From UBA4732 sp002404095 (GTDB lineage Bacteria > Planctomycetota > Planctomycetia > Gemmatales > Gemmataceae): a DNA stretch of 64,000 bases. This document shows positions 17,236 through 24,779 of this stretch, in pieces. A model generated the notes under the pieces. The model was given only the letters and a program-made list of their open reading frames with translations, ran no database searches and was not told where the DNA came from. Positions within the stretch are counted from its first letter, which is position 1; the number at the start of each line of letters is the position of its first letter. The translations under genes and the position numbers were made by a program. The stretch is taken from assembly GCA_036783645.1 (NCBI GenBank), contig DAIPWT010000014.1, positions 10,448-74,447 on the forward strand, read 5' to 3'.

Positions 17236-18117
17236 ATGTCGTCGATCCTGCTGAGTCTCGCCTTCGTTCTCGCCGCCCCCGCCGACAAACCGTCCTCCGG
17301 CTACGCCAAACCTGAATTGCTCGTGGAAGCGCCCGATCTGATGAAGTTGCCGACGAAGCGGATGATCCGCGTCCTCGACGCCCGCGGCAGGGGCAAATAC
17401 CTCGAAGGCCATGCCCCTGGCGCCGTCTGGATTGACGCGGCGGCATGGGCGCACGCCTTCGCGGTTGGGCAGGACGCGGCCAAATGGGAACAAATCATCG
17501 CCCCGCTCGGCATCTTCTCGAACGACACGATCGTGATCTACGACGACAACCAGTCGAAGGACGCGGCCCGCATCTGGTACATCCTGCGCTATTGGGGCTT
17601 CGACGACGTGCGTCTGCTCAACGGCGGCTGGAAAGCATGGCAGGCCACCGGCGCCGAGTCGCAAAAGGACACGCCCGCCGTACAACCGACCAAAGACCTG
17701 AAACTGAAGCCGGAGCCGGAGCGGCTGGCCACAAAGGCGCAATTACTCGAACTACTAAAGAGCAAACCGCCGCAGATTGTGGACGCGCGTTCGGAAGGGG
17801 AGTTCTGTGGCACGGAAGAAACAGCCAAGCGCAATGGATCAATCCCCGGCGCGGCGCATGTGGAATGGAGCGATACGCTAGATGCGAAGACGGGCCGGTT
17901 CAAAAGCGCCGACGAGCTTGGGAAATTGTTCGAGAAGGCGGGCGTTGATCCATCGAAGCCAGCCGTCACCTATTGCCAGTCGGGCGGACGGGCGGCGGTG
18001 CTGGCGTTCGCGCTGGAGCTGATGGGCGGCAAAGACGTGCGCAATTATTACCGCAGTTGGTCGGAATGGGGCAACGATCCCGCCACGCCGATAGTGAAAC
18101 CCAAACCGGAAAAGTAA
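17236..18117 (+). CDS. Sulfurtransferase (tandem rhodanese domains), probably exported
   Basis: A 293-residue protein with two rhodanese domains, like thiosulfate or 3-mercaptopyruvate sulfurtransferases. The N-terminal domain (RVLDARGRGKYLEGHAPGAV) is non-catalytic. The C-terminal domain (IVDARSEGEFCGTEE) carries the active loop CQSGGRA, with nucleophile C247. A short hydrophobic N-terminus (MSSILLSLAFVLAAPAD) suggests export. ATG 17236 has AAGGAG at 17224-17229 and is preferred over the longer frame from 17149. It is divergent from cobL and ends just before a family A palindrome. Confidence 0.9.
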   Translation: MSSILLSLAFVLAAPADKPSSGYAKPELLVEAPDLMKLPTKRMIRVLDARGRGKYLEGHAPGAVWIDAAAWAHAFAVGQDAAKWEQIIAPLGIFSNDTIVIYDDNQSKDAARIWYILRYWGFDDVRLLNGGWKAWQATGAESQKDTPAVQPTKDLKLKPEPERLATKAQLLELLKSKPPQIVDARSEGEFCGTEETAKRNGSIPGAAHVEWSDTLDAKTGRFKSADELGKLFEKAGVDPSKPAVTYCQSGGRAAVLAFALELMGGKDVRNYYRSWSEWGNDPATPIVKPKPEK

Positions 18118-18130
18118 TAGTTTGCTTGGT

Positions 18131-18206
18131 AAGGTTCGTTTAGCCGCGACCCGAAGGGAAGCGCGGGGAGACGCGCTCCCCTTCGGGTCGCGGCTAAACG
18201 AACCTT
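18131..18206. repeat. 35-bp near-perfect palindrome (family A)
   Basis: Arms 18131-18165 and 18172-18206 pair at 34 of 35 positions around a 6-nt loop. The outer AAGGTT/AACCTT pairs are specific to this locus and extend the family core. It lies between the sulfurtransferase and a convergent gene. A T-tract is absent. Confidence 0.94.
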
Positions 18207-18216
18207 TTCCCCAGAC

Positions 18217-20211
18217 TTACGGCATCACCACCATCGGCACACCGGGCTTTTTCGGGTCTTCGGGCTTGGCGTTGCTTTCCGCGTAGATTTCATGCAATTT
18301 CTTGAGAAAGTCTTCCGCCTCGAAGTTCACGGTCAACATGTTACTCTGCCAGTCCCCTGCGAGGATGCCCAGTTTAGCGTCGTCCGGCTTTTTCGTCTTG
18401 GCGTCGTAGCAGTCGAAGGCGCGAGCAAAGCAATCCATCAAGGTCGCGTCGTCCAGTTCCAAGTCGCGAGGCATCTCACTTAGCAGCTGGAAATAGCGAT
18501 TGAGGTTGCTAAGCTTGTTCTGGGCCAGAAAGTACGTCAGCGCCCACGCCGCCGACCGCGCCTTCAATAGTCGATCCGTCTTGTTTTTGTAGTCGTCCGG
18601 CGTGAGATTGCGGAAGTAGCCGTCGGTGACGATCTTGCGAAGCGTCTTTAAGGGAGTGCCCTCGAAGTTCTTGCCCTTGCTCCCCAATTCATAGCGAAAC
18701 GCCGGCAGATAGACGCTGCTCAGGCCAGTTGGCGTCGGCCAGGCGGAATGTTCCGGCGTCTCGAAGAAGCTCCCCATGCCAAAGAGAACCCATTCGGGGA
18801 CCGTCACATTGCGCGGCAATAGCCCGGACGCGAACAGTAACTGCCGGCTGGCGTCATGGCTGGCGCCGGCTCGCTCCGCCTCGCTCTCCAACTCTTTCAT
18901 GGCCAGGGCTAACGTACCGGCGTAAGCCAGTTCGTTTATCTTTGTCCCCTTCTCATAGCCGGCGTTCGCCTTTCCCGTCACGAGTTCTTGACGGACGAAT
19001 CTGCCCTTCGACATGATCGCGGAGGTGAATTTGTCCAGCATGTCGTAGCGCGCGTCCAGCGGCTTGGCGCAGAAAACCGACACGTTCTCGCGCCGGGCGA
19101 AGATGCCGTCGCCCACGACGGGCGGGTCGGCAAGGCTGTTACGGGTACGTTTGAACTCCGGCTCCTTCGTCGTCAGCAGGGCCGGCAGACGCTCGGTCGG
19201 GACCGGCAAAACGACGCCCTTGAGGGCGAACCAGTAAAAGTAGGTGCGAAGCGAATCTTCCAATTGCGCGAGCCGCTCTTGAACCTCCTCCGGGTCGTTG
19301 CTGGAAAGTTTATGGTAAAGGATGAAATGCCCCTTACCGTCTTTCAGGGTGGCCTCTTTGATATCGCCCAGATGCGATTTCAGGTCGGCCGCTCCGCCTT
19401 TGGCGACGGGACGATCCAGCGCGGCCTGCACCTTGAGGAAGGCCACGACGGCCTCATTAGCCGGTTCTTCTTCGGCTAGTTTCTTCATGACTTCGACGAA
19501 CTTGTCGTTCAGGCCGTGGGTCAGGGCGTATTCCGCCAAGTCCTGGATTTGTTTGGCGCTGGGCTTTAGACCGGCCTTTTCCTTGGCTTTGTCCTTGAAA
19601 ACTTTCGCATACTCAGCCAGGTAGCGTTTAGCGACGCTGGGTTCCTCGCTGGTGGGGTAGACCCGAACTTCCGGCCCGGCTGGGAGGTTCCACAATTTCG
19701 TGGACCCCCAGCGAGTTTTGGCTTCGAGCGGCGCCTGCTGCCCCGGTTGAAGGACTTTCGACAAAGTCTTGAAAGAGGCGTCCACTTCGACGACGGCGAC
19801 AACTTCAATCGGCGCGGGCTGCTGGGCGCCGCCGGCTCCGCCTTGCTGGCCGAGATACCCGCCGCCACCAGGCTGCCCAGGAAAACCGCCGCCGTCTGGC
19901 GCGCCCGGGAAGCCGGTGCCGCCAGGAGGTACGGCGGGAGTCAAACCGCCGCCGCCTGGCGCGCCAGGAAAACCGCCGCCGGGCGCGCCCGGGAAGCCGC
20001 CGCCGCCAGGGGGTACGGCGGAGGTCAAGCCGCCGCCTTGGCCGTTGCCGCCAATCATTCCCGTTCCGGGAATCATGCCGATCATGCCCGCGCCCGGAGT
20101 GCCTGCTTCTTTTTGCTGACCCACGTTGACTTTGATAAGAATATAGTCGGCCGAAGCCATGCCGACGGCTCCGCTCAGTAGGACTGCTAAAGCCAGGAAA
20201 CAGTATTTCAT
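18217..20211 (-). CDS. Secreted DUF1570-like protein with Gly/Pro-rich low-complexity region
   Basis: An exported 664-residue protein. Its parts are a signal peptide (MKYCFLALAVLLSGAVGMASA), a Gly/Pro-rich segment (about residues 36-135, repeated GGFPGAPGG and SAVPPGG/PAVPPGG units), a helical middle, and a C-terminal region resembling DUF1570 peptidase-like domains (RQLLFASGLLPRNVTVPEWVLFGMGSFFE). DUF1570 relatives, as I recall them, carry an HExxH-type site. Here the equivalent reads HDASR, so zinc-peptidase activity is probably lost. That family link is tentative. GGAGG precedes ATG 20211. It is convergent with the sulfurtransferase gene. Confidence 0.7.
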   Translation of the reverse strand: MKYCFLALAVLLSGAVGMASADYILIKVNVGQQKEAGTPGAGMIGMIPGTGMIGGNGQGGGLTSAVPPGGGGFPGAPGGGFPGAPGGGGLTPAVPPGGTGFPGAPDGGGFPGQPGGGGYLGQQGGAGGAQQPAPIEVVAVVEVDASFKTLSKVLQPGQQAPLEAKTRWGSTKLWNLPAGPEVRVYPTSEEPSVAKRYLAEYAKVFKDKAKEKAGLKPSAKQIQDLAEYALTHGLNDKFVEVMKKLAEEEPANEAVVAFLKVQAALDRPVAKGGAADLKSHLGDIKEATLKDGKGHFILYHKLSSNDPEEVQERLAQLEDSLRTYFYWFALKGVVLPVPTERLPALLTTKEPEFKRTRNSLADPPVVGDGIFARRENVSVFCAKPLDARYDMLDKFTSAIMSKGRFVRQELVTGKANAGYEKGTKINELAYAGTLALAMKELESEAERAGASHDASRQLLFASGLLPRNVTVPEWVLFGMGSFFETPEHSAWPTPTGLSSVYLPAFRYELGSKGKNFEGTPLKTLRKIVTDGYFRNLTPDDYKNKTDRLLKARSAAWALTYFLAQNKLSNLNRYFQLLSEMPRDLELDDATLMDCFARAFDCYDAKTKKPDDAKLGILAGDWQSNMLTVNFEAEDFLKKLHEIYAESNAKPEDPKKPGVPMVVMP

Positions 20212-20335
20212 GGAAGAACCTCCGCGAAGCGGTTCGCGTTCGCGACGTGGCGTTGGTACGGAAAACGACGACGCCTCTTATTGTGACGCGTAACGCGCCG
20301 AATCGCAAATGGAATCTTCGCGCGGGCGCGAGATA

Positions 20336-20423
20336 GTGGGCCACTCGCTCCGCGAGTGGCATTTGGCCGCCTGTTCGCTTTGCGGTTTCGCCGCGAAAGC
20401 CACTCGCGGAGCGAGTGGCCCAC
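20336..20423. repeat. Nested palindrome (family E)
   Basis: The 25-bp arms GTGGGCCACTCGCTCCGCGA... (20336-20360) and 20399-20423 pair exactly. Each arm is itself close to palindromic (GCCACTCGC...GCGAGTGGC), so two small hairpins or one long hairpin can form. The centre contains TTTCGCCGCGAAA. The 316-nt divergent gap 20212-20527 holds this element and presumably both promoters; I see no gene in it. Confidence 0.9.
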
Positions 20424-20527
20424 CATGCGCGGTTTTTGCGCGGAATTTGTCATTGCTCCTTTCTTGCGGCCTTCGCGCCGGTTATAATCCGACGGTTGAC
20501 CCATCACGTCCGAAGAGGAAGAAAGCC

Positions 20528-20962
20528 ATGGGCTTCAAACTGGATCGAGTGCATGTCTGGTCGGGAGAAGTGGTCGATCAGGCTGGCGGAGTGTCGGCCA
20601 AACTGTCGTTGCTGGCTCAGGCCGGCACCAATCTCGAATTCATCTACACGCGCCGACAACCCGACAGCCCCGGAAAAGGCGTCCTGTACGTCGCCCCGGT
20701 GACGGGACCGCTGCAGGTGCGCGCCGCCCGTTCAGCCGGCCTGACGGAAACCAATGACCCGGTGGTGTTGCGCGTCGAGGGCGACAACCAGGCCGGTCTG
20801 GGTCATCGCGTCACGCAGCAATGGGCCTTGGCCGGCCTGAGTTTTCAGGGAATGTCGATGGCGGTGATCGAAAACAAGTTCGTCGGCTACGTCGCCTTCG
20901 ACACCGTGGCCGACGCCAACCGGGCGGCGGCTATTTTGGGGGATGAGGGGTCGGCGGGCTGA
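20528..20962 (+). CDS. ACT-domain-like small-molecule-binding protein
   Basis: A 144-residue cytoplasmic protein resembling stand-alone ACT-domain proteins: two betaalphabeta-type halves (DRVHVWSGEVVDQAGGVSAK... and LRVEGDNQAGLGHRVTQQWA). Such domains bind amino acids or other small ligands to regulate metabolism; no ligand can be inferred. ATG 20528 is preceded by AGGAAGAAAG and gives the domain start, while the longer frame from 20309 runs through the upstream palindrome. The last base of its TGA stop is the first base of a family B palindrome. Confidence 0.72.
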   Translation: MGFKLDRVHVWSGEVVDQAGGVSAKLSLLAQAGTNLEFIYTRRQPDSPGKGVLYVAPVTGPLQVRAARSAGLTETNDPVVLRVEGDNQAGLGHRVTQQWALAGLSFQGMSMAVIENKFVGYVAFDTVADANRAAAILGDEGSAG

Positions 20963-21050
20963 TTTGGCGAGCCGGGTCGCGTAAGCGCCCGGAGTTGGGC
21001 GCCGCGACTGCATCCAACTCCGGGCGCTTACGCGACCCGGCTCGCCAAAT
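20962..21050. repeat. 36-bp perfect palindrome (family B) shared by two gene ends
   Basis: Arms 20962-20997 and 21015-21050 are exact reverse complements around a 17-nt loop. The left arm begins on the last base of the ACT-gene stop. The right arm encodes the final residues and the TAA stop of the convergent CrtI-like gene (21028). The same arm core is at 1187 and 47692; the loop resembles that of the 47692 copy (GCGACTGCA versus GCGATTGCA). Confidence 0.95.
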
Positions 21051-22542
21051 AGTCGTGCAAAGCAAAACGGGCCGCATTGTACCCGCAGGCTCCGTGTACG
21101 CCGGCCCCTGGATGCGTTGATGCCGAGGCTAAGTACAGGCCGCGCACCGGCGTACGGTAGCGGAAATACGGGAATGCCGGCCTAAAGAAAAGCTGCTGAT
21201 CGATGTGCGCGCTGCCGCCGCCGAGGTCGCCGCCCACCAGGTTCTCGTTCATCGCCTGGAGATCGGGCGGTGAGAAGATCGCCCGTGCGCGGATCAGGCT
21301 GCGGAAACCCGGCGCCAATCCTTCCAGCCGTCGCTCGATGCGGTCGGCGAACGCCTCCCGTTGCGCCGCCCAGCCGCCCTCTACGACGGACGGTACACGC
21401 GAATACGCCCAGAGCGTATGACCTCCCACCGGAGCGCGGCTCGGGTCGGCCAGCGATTGTTGTCCAATTACGAGATAGGGATTGGTCGGTAATTCGCCGC
21501 CGCGCACCTGGCGCGTGAAAGATCGTAGGTCCGCCACGCTGTCGCCCGCGTGAACGACCGCCGACTGACGGGCCTCGGCCGCCGTCCACGGCACGGGGCC
21601 GGACAAGGCCCAGTCCATCTTGAATGTGCCCCAACCGTATCGGAAATGGCGCATTCGGCGCCGCATCCCAGCGGTTGCCGGGATTTCCTCCAATAAACGA
21701 TGGTACAAGGCGAGCGGTCCCACATCGGCGAGGACGGCGCGGCCGACCGGGATTTCGTCGCCATCGCTGGTGCGAACCGCGACCGCCCGACCGCCGCGGA
21801 CGACGATGCGCTCCGCACGCGCACTGCAGCGCAGCACGCCACCGGCCTCTTCTAGCCGGCGAATCAGGGCGTGCGTGATGGAACGCGCGCCGCCGACGGG
21901 AATGCGGAAGCCGGGGCCGGACGCCAGCAGCGCTAGCACTAACCCCAAACCGGCGCCGGCGAAGTCGTCCGGGCCGAGATCGACGTGCAGCGCCAATGCC
22001 GGGAGGACGCGGCGGGCAGCCTCCGTGCGAAAATGACGCACCGCAAAGCTCGCCGTACTGCCGAGACCTTCCCGCGCCAGCCAGGCCAGATGATACGGCC
22101 CCAGCCGCAGCGCCGCGCCGAAACCGGGCAGCGGTCCCAACAGCGCCGCCGCCAGCCGATCGCCCATCGCACGGCGCCATAGCGCCAATCGTCGCCATGC
22201 CGGGCCGTCTTCGCCAAAAGAGATCGCCGATTGCTCAGGATCGCGCGAGATCGTGACGCAGGAGCCGTCCGGGGCGGGATGACAACTCTCACGCGCGGCG
22301 TTGCGCCACTCCAACCCCGCCCCCGTCAGGTCAAGGTCGCGGAAGGCGGGGCTATCGTCGGCGAACGGGAAGAAGGCGGCGCCCACGTCATGGACGTAAC
22401 CCGGCAGCGTCAACTCCTCGGAATAACACGCGCCGCCCGGCCGATGCTGCGCCTCAAGCACCAGCACGCTCCAACCGCGCCGGGCGAGCGTTGCGGCCGC
22501 AGTCAGCCCGTTAGGGCCGGAGCCGATGACGATTGCGTCCAT
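21028..22542 (-). CDS. CrtI-like FAD-dependent oxidoreductase (phytoene desaturase-related)
   Basis: A 504-residue flavin amine-oxidase-superfamily protein of the COG1233 type. The N-terminal dinucleotide-binding motif is AIVIGSGPNGLTAAATLARRG (a continuous GxGxxG element), followed by VLEAQHRPGGACYSEEL. The C-terminal FAD motif is YLASASTHPGAGVHG. Such enzymes desaturate or isomerise carotenoids or related polyenes; the substrate is not established. ATG 22542 has GGAGG upstream and is preferred over 22563. The last residues (LASRVA) and the stop codon come from the family B palindrome. It lies just downstream of the ubiA-family gene. Confidence 0.83.
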   Translation of the reverse strand: MDAIVIGSGPNGLTAAATLARRGWSVLVLEAQHRPGGACYSEELTLPGYVHDVGAAFFPFADDSPAFRDLDLTGAGLEWRNAARESCHPAPDGSCVTISRDPEQSAISFGEDGPAWRRLALWRRAMGDRLAAALLGPLPGFGAALRLGPYHLAWLAREGLGSTASFAVRHFRTEAARRVLPALALHVDLGPDDFAGAGLGLVLALLASGPGFRIPVGGARSITHALIRRLEEAGGVLRCSARAERIVVRGGRAVAVRTSDGDEIPVGRAVLADVGPLALYHRLLEEIPATAGMRRRMRHFRYGWGTFKMDWALSGPVPWTAAEARQSAVVHAGDSVADLRSFTRQVRGGELPTNPYLVIGQQSLADPSRAPVGGHTLWAYSRVPSVVEGGWAAQREAFADRIERRLEGLAPGFRSLIRARAIFSPPDLQAMNENLVGGDLGGGSAHIDQQLFFRPAFPYFRYRTPVRGLYLASASTHPGAGVHGACGYNAARFALHDYLASRVA

Positions 22543-22566
22543 CAAACCTCCGTGAAGGGTCAAACG

Positions 22567-23463
22567 TCAGGCGCCCACGGCCAACTGCACTAGGACCACT
22601 ACGAACAGGCCGATGCTGATGACGCCGTTGATCTGAAAAAACGCCTGATTCACCCGGCTCAGGTCGTCCGGACGCACGATCCAATGTTCATAAGCCAGCA
22701 GCGCCGTGACGGCCGCGAGACCGGCCAGGTAGATCCACCCTAGATCCGGTTGTGCCGCCCAATAGAGCGCCGCCAGCAACGCCAGCATGACGACGTGACA
22801 GGCCAAGGCGGTTTTTAAACTGGCGCGCACGCCGATGGCCGCGGGGACGCTGCGCAGCCGTGCCTTACGGTCGAAGTCCACGTCCTGGCAGGCGTACAAG
22901 ATGTCAAAGCCGGCCACCCAAAACAGCACCGCGCCACCGAGGAGCAACGGCGTCGGCAGCGTCGTCCAGGCGTCGCCGCCGCGAATTGCAATCCATGCCG
23001 CCACCGGCGCCAACATCAGGGAGGCGCCGAGCCAGAAGTGCGACAAAGCGGTGAAGCGCTTGGTAAACGAGTAAGCGCCGACGAACGCCAGCACCGGCAC
23101 GGACAGATAAAACGGCCAAGGGTTCGGCGGATCGGCCCACATATAGAGAAGGGTAGAGGCGACGAAACCGACGGTGCAAACGAGGGTGAAGAGCCAGACC
23201 GCGACGGGCGCCAGTCGGCCGGCGGGTAGGTGACGGCCGGCGGTGCGCGGGTTGGCGGCGTCGAAACGGCGGTCGGTAAGTCGGTTAAACGCCATCGCCG
23301 CGCTGCGAGCGAAGACCATGCAGAGGAGAATGCCAACGAGTTGAACCCACTGAAAGCCCGCGCGCTTCCAGGCCAGCACGGCGCCTGTCAGGGCGAACGG
23401 CAGCGCGAAAACCGTATGGCTAAAGCGAATTAACTCCAAGAAAGAGCGAATTTGTCGATACAT
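22567..23463 (-). CDS. UbiA-family prenyltransferase, probably MqnP type
   Basis: An integral membrane prenyltransferase of about 298 residues with 8-9 hydrophobic helices. The first Asp-rich motif region reads AAMAFNRLTDRRFDAANPRT, and the second reads DILYACQDVDFDRKARLRS. The NPRTAGR variant is typical of the UbiA-like enzymes of the futalosine menaquinone route (MqnP) rather than classical UbiA; this assignment is by motif only. The start at 23463 (MYRQIRSFLELIRFSH) matches the family N-terminus. It overlaps the end of the upstream HhH gene by 44 nt, so the two are probably coupled. Confidence 0.85.
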   Translation of the reverse strand: MYRQIRSFLELIRFSHTVFALPFALTGAVLAWKRAGFQWVQLVGILLCMVFARSAAMAFNRLTDRRFDAANPRTAGRHLPAGRLAPVAVWLFTLVCTVGFVASTLLYMWADPPNPWPFYLSVPVLAFVGAYSFTKRFTALSHFWLGASLMLAPVAAWIAIRGGDAWTTLPTPLLLGGAVLFWVAGFDILYACQDVDFDRKARLRSVPAAIGVRASLKTALACHVVMLALLAALYWAAQPDLGWIYLAGLAAVTALLAYEHWIVRPDDLSRVNQAFFQINGVISIGLFVVVLVQLAVGA

Positions 23464-24361
23464 CGCGCGGCGGCTCCGGCGGACGGGTGCGTCCCATGCG
23501 GTTGTCATAGCAACCGTCACCGCCAGCGTCTTGCAACACCGCATAATACGCCCGACACTCGCGCTCGCGGCCGCGCACGACGCGCCGGCCGCGCAAATCG
23601 CCGACCGTTTCCGTCACCACCGTGCGTTGACCGGATACAAAACCGTCATGGAACGAAATCACCACCCAATCACGGGTCCGGCCGAGACGATGCGCCAGGG
23701 CCGTGTTGGAGAACAAAGCGCGGAAACGCCAGCCGCGGCGCTCCGTTTTGTACAACGGCAGCCACGGTTCGTTCTCCGGGTTGAAGCGTCGCGGCGAAAG
23801 CGTCGGCAGGCGATTTTCGTCCCCACGCTGGTGGTATTCGGCGTCCACCTCCAGGATTTCATCAACCGAAGGCTCGCCGCGCACAGGCTCCGGCAAGCGC
23901 GAGCGCGCCAGCCGACCAGCTAGGGCGTCGATGAGGCCGCGAAGACGTTTCGGGCCGACGCCGACCTGAGCCAGCCGGCCGTCGTGGGCTGCCTGTTCCA
24001 TCTGTTCCAGCGATGTGACGCCGAGCCGTTCATGCACCCTTCGCGCCAGCTGGGGGCCGACGCCCGGTAGACTCGTCAACAGCCGTTCGGGGTCGATGTG
24101 GCCTCCCGCCGGCCGGAGGGTATGGAACTCGCCGGTACGGATCAGGCTTTCAATCGTATAGGCCAGACTGGCTCCGACGCCCTGTAGCTCATCCAGACCG
24201 GCGCGTCCTTTCTCCGCAAGAATCTTGGATGCTGGCTGGTCCAAGGCAAAGATCGTCTGGGCGGCGCGTCGGTAGGCGCGCGCTCGATAAATGTTCGCCT
24301 CCTCGCCTTCCAAGTAGTCGGCGTATTCATTCAGTTTGTGGGCGATGTCCACGTTGTTCAT
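23420..24361 (-). CDS. Helix-hairpin-helix protein related to the PolX N-terminal region
   Basis: A 313-residue protein. The N-terminal about 190 residues match the 8-kDa and HhH region of family X DNA polymerases: NNVDIAHKLNEYADYLEGEE, then tandem HhH elements LQGVGASLAYTIESL and LPGVGPQLARRVHERLG. The polymerase palm with its catalytic Asp pair is absent. Instead there is a C-terminal domain (RFNPENEPWLPLYKTERRGW...RVVRGRERECRAYY) seen in uncharacterised HhH proteins. It probably binds DNA ends or gaps without polymerising. ATG 24361 has GGAGAAAG upstream and a good promoter at 24390-24418. Confidence 0.78.
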   Translation of the reverse strand: MNNVDIAHKLNEYADYLEGEEANIYRARAYRRAAQTIFALDQPASKILAEKGRAGLDELQGVGASLAYTIESLIRTGEFHTLRPAGGHIDPERLLTSLPGVGPQLARRVHERLGVTSLEQMEQAAHDGRLAQVGVGPKRLRGLIDALAGRLARSRLPEPVRGEPSVDEILEVDAEYHQRGDENRLPTLSPRRFNPENEPWLPLYKTERRGWRFRALFSNTALAHRLGRTRDWVVISFHDGFVSGQRTVVTETVGDLRGRRVVRGRERECRAYYAVLQDAGGDGCYDNRMGRTRPPEPPRDVSTNSLFLGVNSL

Positions 24362-24389
24362 GGCTTTCTCCGTCGCTACTCTATTTCTT

Positions 24390-24418
24390 ATTATACGCAT
24401 GTACACTAATAAGGGCAA
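24390..24418 (-). promoter_or_regulatory. Sigma70-like promoter for the HhH-ubiA genes
   Basis: On the minus strand TTGCCC (24418-24413) and TATAAT (24395-24390) are separated by 17 nt, close to the vegetative consensus. The start codon at 24361 follows at a plausible distance. It is the best-formed promoter seen in the window. Confidence 0.6.
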
Positions 24419-24564
24419 GCGCGATTCGCCTACTTGACTCGCCACTTGCAAGGGCATTCGCGGAGGGTTACGGTAGGATGTCCTGGTGTTAGACGGACAA
24501 AAAGAAATCGAGCCGGTTGACGAACATAAACGTAGCCGCCCGCCTCAGTGTGGAGTGCCCCTAC

Positions 24565-24747
24565 ATGAGCTGGAAGGAAAAAGTCGTCGGCCTGTACAAG
24601 CGCTTCGGCTCGCCGGTCAAATTCGCGGCCAAACTGGTCCTCTGGTCCATTGTGCCCGGTGGCTTGTGGAAACGGCGCCGGTGCTGGCATCCTAAAGACC
24701 AAGGCTTGATCCTGCCGAGTCTCTCACTAAAAAATCAAGTGGCGTAG
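24565..24747 (+). CDS. Possible small protein of unknown function
   Basis: A 60-residue frame (MSWKEKVVGLYKRFGSPVKF..., with a hydrophobic stretch AAKLVLWSIVPGGLW) preceded by GGAG at about 9 nt. It could be real, with a membrane-associated helix, or chance. It lies between the HhH promoter and the methyltransferase gene, in a stretch otherwise without genes. No family is recognised. Confidence 0.25.
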   Translation: MSWKEKVVGLYKRFGSPVKFAAKLVLWSIVPGGLWKRRRCWHPKDQGLILPSLSLKNQVA

Positions 24748-24779
24748 CGACGCCCAAGTAATCTGTCGGGGGTAGAACA

